Source of the DNA: Myxococcales bacterium
GTDB taxonomy: Bacteria > Myxococcota_A > Polyangia > Polyangiales > Polyangiaceae
Reading direction: 5' to 3'
Assembly: GCA_023248785.1 (NCBI GenBank)
Contig: JAHFDX010000265.1
Coordinates: 1 to 5,898, forward strand
Length of the DNA stretch: 5,898 nt
Made by a program: the position numbers and the translations under genes. Every line of letters starts with the position of its first letter. Within the stretch, counting starts at the first letter, position 1. The notes below the pieces were generated by a model that was not told the DNA's origin, did not search any database, and saw only the letters and a list, made by a program, of their open reading frames with translations. This document shows positions 1 through 5,652 of this stretch, piece by piece.

Positions 1-222
1 GAGTGAAACCACCGAGTCCTCGATAGGTTTCGTGACAAGTTGCTCCACTTCGTTGGGCGATGCACCCGGGTAAGGGATGTTGACGACGACGACCGGAAAG
101 CTCACGTCGGGGAACAAGTCTGTTCCAAGCCCGCGGTAGCCCATGATGCCAAGGACCATGAGCGCAACCATCACCATGACGGTGAAGACGGGTCTTTTGA
201 TGGCGATTGCAGACAGGTTCAT
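1..222 (-). CDS. RND efflux pump, inner-membrane permease (N-terminal part; gene runs off the left edge)
   Basis: This is the first 74 codons of an AcrB/HAE-1-type resistance-nodulation-division transporter, a proton-driven antiporter that exports drugs or other toxic compounds through a tripartite envelope complex. The start MNLSAIAIKRPVFTVM is the typical cytoplasmic N-terminus, followed by the first membrane helix at about residues 12-32. After it come the periplasmic-side motifs LFPDVSFP (36-43), YPGASPNEVE (51-60) and TKPIEDSV (64-71), all characteristic of the family. An in-frame TAA 15 nt upstream of the ATG leaves no longer ATG start. The Shine-Dalgarno signal is weak (GGA, 8 nt away). 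The gene follows the adaptor gene by 39 bp and is surely its partner. A full family member is about 1,000-1,050 residues, so only a small part is visible. Substrate cannot be inferred. Confidence 0.95.
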   Translation of the reverse strand, partial: MNLSAIAIKRPVFTVMVMVALMVLGIMGYRGLGTDLFPDVSFPVVVVNIPYPGASPNEVEQLVTKPIEDSVVSL

Positions 223-261
223 CAGTGGGTTCCGTTAGCCATGGGTCCTGAACAGACCTTC
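223..261 (-). other. Adaptor-pump intergenic gap with a 6-codon mini-ORF
   Basis: The 39-bp gap between the adaptor stop and the pump ATG contains ATG-GCT-AAC-GGA-ACC-CAC-TGA on the minus strand (242 down to 222, encoding MANGTH). Its stop overlaps the pump start as TGATG. AGGA lies 3 nt before the mini-ORF ATG, which is too close to be a good ribosome binding site. A GGTC...GACC inverted repeat (4-bp arms) also falls in the gap. No promoter or terminator is apparent, in keeping with cotranscription of the two genes. Whether the mini-ORF is translated is unknown. Confidence 0.3.
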
Positions 262-1443
262 TCAACGCATCTCGGTCGTGTCGATCGTGTCGCCTTCACG
301 CATCTCGGAGGAGGGTGAAACCATCACCATGTCGGACGCGGAAAGCCCAGAGCGAACGATCCATGCTCCGTCATCGGATGGCGACAACGTGGTGCGCACA
401 ATTCTCGCCTTGCCGTCCTGCACGCGCACAACTTCATCTTGCGAGCCTGGACGGCGTGCACTCAACGGGATCTTGAGTGCGGAAACCTCAGCACCCCATG
501 AAATAATGGCGCGTACGAAGCTGTAGGCAAGAACCGGTTCCGCTTTGCTGTTCGTCACCTCTACTTCGATCGGCGCGCGCCGTGTGTACGGATCAAGCGA
601 GGGCACAACCATCGAAACTTTTCCGGGGACAATCCGGTCACGAACCGTGAGCGAAACGCTTTGCCCGATCTTAATGAGGTTGGCATCGTCTTCATTCACC
701 GTGGCGGTAAGACGCAACCGCGAGAGGTCTTCAACGCGAAAGAGCGGGATGCCGGGTTGTACGACCGAGCCACCGGCCGTTGGCGCACGTGTGACGACAC
801 CATTGAAAGGAGCCGTGAGCGTATTCTGCCCAGCGCCCGTGCGGGCCAAGTTGGCGTCGCTCCTTGCGGCTTCAAGTTGTGCCTTCACGAGCGCGACCTG
901 TTGGCGGGCTTGCTCCGCTTGGGCCTCCGGAATCGACTTGGAGGCTGTCAACGCTTCGGTGCGCCTCAGAGCATCTTCCGCAAGGGCGAGGTTAGCTTGC
1001 GCTGCTTTTACGGAGGCGTCTTTGATTGCAAGAATGTCAACGGCGCGTTGGCCGTCCAGCACGCCAAGAAGCTGCCCAGTCTTTACTGACTCGCCGGTCA
1101 CAACCGACACGCGCGCAAGGCGCCCCATCGTTTCAAACCCAACATCGGCCTCGCGCCAGGGCTTGAGTGTGCCGGTGATTTCCACCGCGGGCTTCCACGT
1201 TGTCGGCCTTGGCTGGGTGATCAACACAGGGGGCTTGTCGGTCGCACCGGCGATAGAGCGCGTGCGCTCATTGGCAATCGAGGCGCGCTTCTTCAGTGCC
1301 TCGCTCACGCGAAGCAGGATGAGAACGAAAAGCAGCACCAAAAGCGCGCTCCCGAAGGCAAACGCGAAAAGACGCGTACCTGCCCGGGCGTTGGCCCTGG
1401 CGTTGGAAGGTGGGTTGGCCGTTTCGGACACGTGCTCACTCAT
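262..1443 (-). CDS. RND efflux periplasmic adaptor subunit (membrane fusion protein, HlyD/AcrA family)
   Basis: This 393-residue protein bridges the RND pump and an outer-membrane channel. Residues 1-23 are cytoplasmic and 24-46 form one hydrophobic anchor helix. There is no lipobox cysteine, so it is held by a transmembrane segment and not a lipid. The first lipoyl half-motif is at about 88-131 (SVVTGESVKTGQLLGVLD). An Ala/Gln/Glu-rich alpha-hairpin, which would contact the outer-membrane channel, spans about 138-203. The second lipoyl half is at about 206-239 (LTAPFNGVVTRAPTAGGSVV), the beta-barrel at about 242-320, and the membrane-proximal domain at about 321-388. Its length is normal for the family. 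The ATG overlaps the end of the tetR-type gene (ATGAGTGA), and a GAGG Shine-Dalgarno 7 nt upstream fixes the start. It is followed by the RND permease gene. Long open frames on the opposite strand are composition shadows. Confidence 0.95.
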   Translation of the reverse strand: MSEHVSETANPPSNARANARAGTRLFAFAFGSALLVLLFVLILLRVSEALKKRASIANERTRSIAGATDKPPVLITQPRPTTWKPAVEITGTLKPWREADVGFETMGRLARVSVVTGESVKTGQLLGVLDGQRAVDILAIKDASVKAAQANLALAEDALRRTEALTASKSIPEAQAEQARQQVALVKAQLEAARSDANLARTGAGQNTLTAPFNGVVTRAPTAGGSVVQPGIPLFRVEDLSRLRLTATVNEDDANLIKIGQSVSLTVRDRIVPGKVSMVVPSLDPYTRRAPIEVEVTNSKAEPVLAYSFVRAIISWGAEVSALKIPLSARRPGSQDEVVRVQDGKARIVRTTLSPSDDGAWIVRSGLSASDMVMVSPSSEMREGDTIDTTEMR

Positions 1444-2170
1444 ATGTGGGCCTCAGGCTGCGACGTGATACGGCCACTCCGCGCGAACGGTTGACCGGGG
1501 TTTTCGCGGAAGTGGTCTTTGCGTCAAGCACACGAGCCTGGAGCACGTGCGCCCGATCGAGCGCACGCAGCAGGGTGGGTGTTCCAAGACCGCGCAGAAA
1601 AATGGCGAGTGTCTGGCGCAACCAATCCAAAATAGGCGGTTTTCTAGGACTTCGAATCATCTGACGGCAGAGTTCGTCGTACGCGCCGCACACCAGGGTA
1701 GCCACCAGCTCGCTCGAGAGCTTTGAATCCATCATGCCGCGTTTTTGCGAAAGCTCGACCCACGCGCGACACGTGCGGCGCACCTCCAGACGAAACGCGT
1801 CGAGAAGATATGCATTTTGCCCCTGACAACCGGCCACCATGGTCACGACGGAGCGATTTTGCCAAAGAAACTCCAGCATCTGTTCGTCACGCTCGAGCCA
1901 AAAACGAACTACTTCGGCCCCGCTCGCTGGCAGCGTTTCGAAATCTTTCGGAGACTTATAGATGTCAGCAAGGCGCGCGAGAAACGCCTCCACGACTTGG
2001 CGAAATGCGTCTTCCTTCGATTGAAAGTGAAGATAGAAAGCTCCCTTCGATTGCCTCGCGCGGCGCGTGATGTCTTCGACTTTAGCGCCCTCGAGGCCAC
2101 GTTCCGCGAAGACGTCTGTAGCGGTTCGAAGCAAAGCGATCTTTGCGGTGGGGTCAGGGATGCGTGCCAT
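1436..2170 (-). CDS. TetR/AcrR-family transcriptional regulator of the efflux operon
   Basis: This 244-residue one-component regulator binds DNA as a dimer and is usually released by a small ligand. The N-terminal helix-turn-helix domain covers about residues 10-57. It contains AERGLEGAKVEDITRRA (22-38) and the recognition-helix stretch SKGAFYLHFQSKEDAF (41-56), both textbook TetR signatures. Residues from about 60 to 200 are the helical ligand and dimerisation domain, too variable to name a ligand. The protein is longer than the usual 190-220 residues: positions 200-244 form a basic, low-complexity tail (for example RSRGVAVSRRSLRPTYE), with the last codons overlapping the adaptor gene. An in-frame TAA 18 nt upstream leaves this ATG as the only sensible start, although its ribosome binding site is poor. 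As first gene of the tetR-adaptor-pump operon, with a palindrome 15 bp upstream, it is inferred to repress itself and the pump. Confidence 0.95.
   Translation of the reverse strand: MARIPDPTAKIALLRTATDVFAERGLEGAKVEDITRRARQSKGAFYLHFQSKEDAFRQVVEAFLARLADIYKSPKDFETLPASGAEVVRFWLERDEQMLEFLWQNRSVVTMVAGCQGQNAYLLDAFRLEVRRTCRAWVELSQKRGMMDSKLSSELVATLVCGAYDELCRQMIRSPRKPPILDWLRQTLAIFLRGLGTPTLLRALDRAHVLQARVLDAKTTSAKTPVNRSRGVAVSRRSLRPTYE
1451..1454 (-). promoter_or_regulatory. Ribosome binding site of the adaptor gene
   Basis: GAGG on the minus strand, 7 nt before the ATG at 1443, lies inside the last codons of the upstream regulator gene. It is the clearest Shine-Dalgarno in the efflux operon. It supports this start codon and reinitiation from the overlapping regulator stop. 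Confidence 0.55.
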
Positions 2171-2185
2171 AGGCTTTCGTGGGAA

Positions 2186-2207
2186 TTATTGACTGGTGAG
2201 TCAGTAA
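2186..2207. promoter_or_regulatory. Probable operator of the TetR-family regulator
   Basis: This is a 22-bp inverted repeat. The left arm TTATTGACT and the reverse complement of the right arm, TTACTGACT, match at 8 of 9 positions around the 4-bp centre GGTG. The inner 5 bp (TGACT/AGTCA) are perfect. Size and symmetry fit sites bound by TetR-family dimers, and its position 15 bp upstream of the regulator's ATG fits autorepression. The link to this regulator is inferred from proximity. It could also influence the divergent unfoldase gene. Confidence 0.65.
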
Positions 2208-2225
2208 CCTTCTCACGGTGTAACG

Positions 2226-2244
2226 TGCAGGGCAAAGACCTGCA
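2226..2244. repeat. Small inverted repeat in the divergent region
   Basis: TGCAGG and CCTGCA form perfect 6-bp arms separated by 7 bp (GCAAAGA). It could be a second protein-binding site or a short hairpin in the unfoldase leader. It lacks a following T-run, so it is not a terminator. A repeat of this size can arise by chance. Confidence 0.35.
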
Positions 2245-2309
2245 ACTGCTGAACAGGCGAAAGGTAGCGAAGTTGACTGTCCGAACGGCCCTGTGCGATC
2301 GGTAGGGCG

Positions 2310-4736
2310 ATGTCGCCGAGTGGCAAGGGGTCCGTGGAAGCCGAACTTGTTTTGGTTCGGCGACTGGCCGAGGATTTGGCGCGGACGAAACGTGAGCGTC
2401 CGTCAACGGGCCACCTGCTGGCGGCCCTTGCGTCGCATGCGAGCTCCGCGCAGGTTCTCCTTTTGGAGCGCCGACTCGATGCGGAGATGCTTGCAAGTTC
2501 GGTGAGGGTGGCAACCGACGACGCGGCCGATGGATTTTCCCAAGCGCTTGTACGCGCTAAGGAATTTGCTGCGCGCACAACCGCGCGCGAACCTTCGGGC
2601 GTTCACTTGCTCTTTGCGCTTTGCCAAGACCGAACGACCGCGGCACACCGGCTGATGGAGCAATGCGGTGTGAATCTTTCCAAGCTTCGGGCGGCCGTCA
2701 TTCAGATCGCAATCGGTGCGGTGGAGCCGCGTCGCGTCTCTCTCCCTTGCGAGCGTCCGGCACCGTCGATGGCGCCATCGCAGCCCAAGCAACCCTTGAG
2801 TCCGCGCCCTTCGTTGCCCGCGTCGAAGGCGCGCTCGATCAAACGTGTGTCGCCACCGCCAGCGCGAACCGCGTCGCGCCTGTCGTCTACGACGGCAAAG
2901 CCTAAGCGTCCACGTACTCAGGGAAACGACGAGCCTTCCGTTTCAGCATCGTGTCCCTTACTCACGTCGGCGTCGAGCGATTGGACGAAGCTCGCGCTCC
3001 AAGGTGTGCTCGATCCCGTGTTTGGTCGTGACACGACGATTGCGTTTCTGCAGGATGTCCTCGCGAAGAGGAACACAAGTAGTGCATGCCTTGTCGGAAT
3101 TGCGGGTGTTGGCAAGACGGCGGTCGTGCGCGGTCTTGCGCTGAGACTTGCTTTAACTTGTGAGGACACGTCGGTTCTTGAGATCGATGTGGCGCAGTTG
3201 CTTGGGGGGACGGGCGTTCGAGGCGCGCTCGTTGAACGGTTGCAGCAGTTGCGTAAGGAAGTTGCCCGCTTGTCGCGCCCAACCATCCTGTTCTTCGAAG
3301 ATCTATCGGCTCTGCTAGGCAATGAGGCTGGCGACGAGGGTGCTTCTGAGCTTCGCGCCGCCCTTTCGCACGGAGAACTTCGTCTCGTTACGACGGCGAC
3401 ACCGGAGGTGTATCGCCGTGTGATCGAGCCTGCACTTGGTAGGCAGCTAATGGCGATCGAGATTGGCGAGATTGAAACCGAAGCCGTGGAGCGGTCGGTT
3501 GCAGAACTCACAAGGCATTACGAGGCACACCATCAGTGTCCATATGGGCAAGACGCGGTGCGCGCGGCCATTGAATTGTCGACGCGATATCTCTCCGATC
3601 GCGCCATGCCGGAGCGCGCGTTAACCACGCTCGACCTTGCGGGTGCGCGTGCGCGCCGAAGTGGCGAAGGACGTGTCGATCGAAAGCACGTGGCGGAAGT
3701 TGTGTCCGAACGTGCGAAAGTACCTCTCGAGCGACTGCTCGAAACTGATCAAGAGAGGATGCTGCGTCTTGAGGAACTTCTTGCTCGACGCGTGGTGGGC
3801 CACACGCAGGCGCTTTCCCGAGTCGCAGCGATTCTGCGTCGTAACGCATCGGGATTTCGGTCACAAAGGCCCATCGGGTCGTTCTTGCTCTTGGGATCAA
3901 CTGGTATTGGCAAGACCGAAACCGCCAAAGCGCTTGCGGAGTGTTTGTTTCATTCGCCGCAGGCCATGACACGCCTCGACATGTCTGAGTATGCGGAGCC
4001 TCACGCGGTTGCACGTTTGGTCGGTGCGCCACCCGGATACGTGGGCCACGATGCGGGCGGCCAACTCACGGAGGCCATACGACGAAAGCCCTACCAAGTT
4101 CTGTTGCTAGATGAGATCGAAAAGGCGCACCTCGATGTCCTTGAAGCGTTTCTCCAGGTGTTCGACGAAGGACGTCTCACCGACGGGCTTGGACGCACGG
4201 TCGATTTTACGAACACAGTCATTGTTCTCACGTCGAACCTCGGCTCTGACGCGTTGCGTTCACGCAAGGCTGGAGGGCGGATCGGGTTTTCGGCCGATGA
4301 CGGCGACGAAACGTCGGCCGTCGAGTCGATCTTGATCGAAGCGGCCAAGCGCGAGCTTCCGCCCGAACTCTACAACCGGATCGATGAAGTGCTCGCGTAC
4401 GCCCCGCTGACGCGCCGAGATGTCCAAGAGATCGCGTGTCGCATGCTCGATGCGCTTTCGAGGGATCTTGCATCGTCACGCCGCGTGACACTCGAGTTCG
4501 ACGCGCCAGTCATTGAGTTTCTACTCGACCAAGGGGGCTTTGATCCGGAGTTCGGTGCAAGGCCCATGCGCCGCACAGTTGCGCGCCTCGTGGAAGCGCA
4601 ACTTGCCGAATTCTTGCTTCGTGGCGATATCCAATCAGGGGATAGAGCACGCGTGTCGATCGATACTGACCGGCTGGTCATTCATGTGAACCGAGGTCAT
4701 CGTCGCGGTACATCGCCGCGCGAGTCGAGGCTCTAG
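2310..4736 (+). CDS. ClpA-type double-AAA+ ATPase (Clp protease ATP-binding subunit-like) with a degenerate first ATPase module
   Basis: This 808-residue Hsp100 unfoldase has the ClpA layout. Two Clp N repeats (about 10-70 and 75-135) precede a Pro/Ser/Arg-rich linker (about 140-225). NBD1 spans about 228-470, with Walker A GIAGVGKT (263-270). NBD2 spans about 480-795, with Walker A GSTGIGKT (529-536), Walker B VLLLDE (597-602), pore loop GYVGHDAGG (576-584), Arg finger in NRID (R690) and sensor 2 GARPMRR (749-755). No ClpB/ClpC coiled-coil middle domain lies between the NBDs. IGF (658-660) sits where ClpA has its ClpP-docking IGL loop, so it probably feeds substrates to ClpP; neither clpP nor clpS is in the window. 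NBD1 is unusual: Walker B reads FFED instead of IDE, the KYRG pore loop is GVRG, and the RR finger is RQ. The ATG has AGGG only 2 nt upstream; GTG at 2334 (AAGG 5 nt upstream) is an alternative start matching ClpA's N-terminus. Divergence suggests a paralogue and not the main ClpA. Confidence 0.95.
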   Translation: MSPSGKGSVEAELVLVRRLAEDLARTKRERPSTGHLLAALASHASSAQVLLLERRLDAEMLASSVRVATDDAADGFSQALVRAKEFAARTTAREPSGVHLLFALCQDRTTAAHRLMEQCGVNLSKLRAAVIQIAIGAVEPRRVSLPCERPAPSMAPSQPKQPLSPRPSLPASKARSIKRVSPPPARTASRLSSTTAKPKRPRTQGNDEPSVSASCPLLTSASSDWTKLALQGVLDPVFGRDTTIAFLQDVLAKRNTSSACLVGIAGVGKTAVVRGLALRLALTCEDTSVLEIDVAQLLGGTGVRGALVERLQQLRKEVARLSRPTILFFEDLSALLGNEAGDEGASELRAALSHGELRLVTTATPEVYRRVIEPALGRQLMAIEIGEIETEAVERSVAELTRHYEAHHQCPYGQDAVRAAIELSTRYLSDRAMPERALTTLDLAGARARRSGEGRVDRKHVAEVVSERAKVPLERLLETDQERMLRLEELLARRVVGHTQALSRVAAILRRNASGFRSQRPIGSFLLLGSTGIGKTETAKALAECLFHSPQAMTRLDMSEYAEPHAVARLVGAPPGYVGHDAGGQLTEAIRRKPYQVLLLDEIEKAHLDVLEAFLQVFDEGRLTDGLGRTVDFTNTVIVLTSNLGSDALRSRKAGGRIGFSADDGDETSAVESILIEAAKRELPPELYNRIDEVLAYAPLTRRDVQEIACRMLDALSRDLASSRRVTLEFDAPVIEFLLDQGGFDPEFGARPMRRTVARLVEAQLAEFLLRGDIQSGDRARVSIDTDRLVIHVNRGHRRGTSPRESRL

Positions 4737-4748
4737 CGCGGCGGCCAA

Positions 4749-5609
4749 GTGATGGAGTGGCTGCGGCTATTATGGCGTGTCCTGCTGGAGTCCGGGAGGA
4801 TCTTCCGAGTTCGACGCGCAGGGTATCTTAGCGCATCTGTTGCTTTTTTTGCACTCTTGTCCGCCTCGCCGCTCGCCTTGAGCACGATGGCCATCGTGGG
4901 TCCACTGGTCGGTCGACGCGTGGCGCGCGCGGAGGTTCGCGATGCGTTTCAAGGATGGCTCGGGAGCGAATGGGGTGACTTGGTGGCGAAAGCAGTTGCC
5001 GACCGAACGCATCACTCACGCGCCAGCGTGACGACCACTGTGTTTGGTCTCGTCGTCGCGACGTTCGCTTCGTCTCGCCTCTTCCTACACACACGAATCG
5101 CGCTGTATCAACTGTGGGCTCCATCGAAATTTTTTGGAAAACAAACGGGGGCGTTTACGCGCGCCAGCCTAATGCGCAACGTTGTCGCATTCGCAATGAC
5201 GCTGATCTGCTCGGCGGTGATGCTTGCGTCGGTGTTGACGCGGACGGTTCTTTCCTTTCTTGAGAGGGTGCTTCCGGTCCACCTCGAACTTGCAAAAGGT
5301 TTGGACTATGTGTTGACCCTCGGACTAACGCTCACGTTTTTTGCGTCGATCTACCGATATGTTTCCGACGTGCGTGTGACGTGGCGTGATGCATTTATTG
5401 GTGCTGCGGTCAGCGGAGTTCTTTTTCAATTCGGCCGAACCTTATTTGCAACCTACGTAGGGACTGCGGGTCTTCACTCCACCGAAGGCTTGGCAAGTTC
5501 GGTCGTGCTGATGCTCATTTGGATCCATTATTCGGTTCAGACGTTCTTCTTTGGGGGGTGCTTTCTCGCCGCGTGGGCGGACGCGCGTGGTCGCTCGTTT
5601 CTTGAGTAA
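4749..5609 (+). CDS. YihY/BrkB-family integral membrane protein
   Basis: This 286-residue protein belongs to the YihY/virulence factor BrkB family, once mis-annotated as ribonuclease BN; its biochemical role remains unsettled. About six hydrophobic segments are visible, near residues 29-54, 94-113, 143-165, 187-205, 213-236 and 247-275. The family signature near the N-terminus is AGYLSASVAFFALLSASPLAL (split here as AGYLSASVAF at 24-33 and FALLSASPLAL at 34-44). Conserved positions recur late, in WRDAFIGAAVSGVLFQFGR (212-230) and around the Trp-Ile-His-Tyr stretch (258-261). Length is normal. The gene begins GTG-ATG, so either 4749 or 4752 may be the start; no strong Shine-Dalgarno precedes them. 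It lies 12 bp after the Clp-like gene and is probably cotranscribed with it, coupling being plausible given the poor ribosome binding site. No functional link between the two is established. Confidence 0.92.
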   Translation: MMEWLRLLWRVLLESGRIFRVRRAGYLSASVAFFALLSASPLALSTMAIVGPLVGRRVARAEVRDAFQGWLGSEWGDLVAKAVADRTHHSRASVTTTVFGLVVATFASSRLFLHTRIALYQLWAPSKFFGKQTGAFTRASLMRNVVAFAMTLICSAVMLASVLTRTVLSFLERVLPVHLELAKGLDYVLTLGLTLTFFASIYRYVSDVRVTWRDAFIGAAVSGVLFQFGRTLFATYVGTAGLHSTEGLASSVVLMLIWIHYSVQTFFFGGCFLAAWADARGRSFLE

Positions 5610-5652
5610 TTGGTCTCTTCGCACCTTGTCGGGCTCGGCGTACGCTCCGCAG

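Larger units (their letters stand above)
2171..2309. promoter_or_regulatory. Divergent intergenic control region between the efflux operon and the unfoldase gene
   Basis: This 139-bp region must hold the promoters for both transcription directions. It contains a strong palindrome (2186-2207), a 6-bp inverted repeat (2226-2244) and a second copy of the palindrome core TTGACTG at 2273-2279. The TTGACT hexamers at 2189-2194 and 2273-2278 resemble sigma-70 -35 boxes on the plus strand. Neither has a convincing -10 box at 16-18 bp, so exact promoters cannot be assigned. On the minus strand AATAAT (2190 to 2185) resembles a -10 box, but it lacks a -35 partner and would leave a leader of only a few bases. 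Confidence 0.6.

Noticed and set aside
545..1468. 307-codon plus-strand open frame opposite the adaptor gene
   Set aside because: It is the antisense shadow of a clear adaptor gene; its translation is rich in Arg, Ser and Thr and resembles no family, and it has no domain structure.
2185..2190. AATAAT on the minus strand as the -10 box of the efflux operon
   Set aside because: No -35-like hexamer at 16-18 bp, and transcription would start only about 8 bases before the ATG.
1745..2305. 186-codon plus-strand open frame opposite the TetR-type gene and through the divergent region
   Set aside because: Antisense to a strong TetR family match; no recognisable domain, and it would run through the operator region.
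1909..2578. Minus-strand open frames of 201 and 121 codons crossing the divergent region
   Set aside because: They overlap both the Clp-like gene start and the regulator gene in wrong frames, with composition typical of shadow frames.
2918..4032. Minus-strand open frames (197 and 174 codons) opposite the Clp-like gene
   Set aside because: The plus-strand protein carries Walker motifs and family signatures throughout this stretch; the antisense frames show no family resemblance.
2310..4736. Type VI secretion ClpV or disaggregase ClpB identity for the large ATPase
   Set aside because: It lacks the middle coiled-coil domain between the NBDs, carries an IGF loop, aligns best with ClpA through the NBD1-NBD2 junction (LAGARAR), and no type VI secretion genes are nearby.
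5610..5652. Possible terminator between the YihY-type gene and pdxH
   Set aside because: No GC-rich hairpin followed by a T-run is visible in the 43-bp gap.
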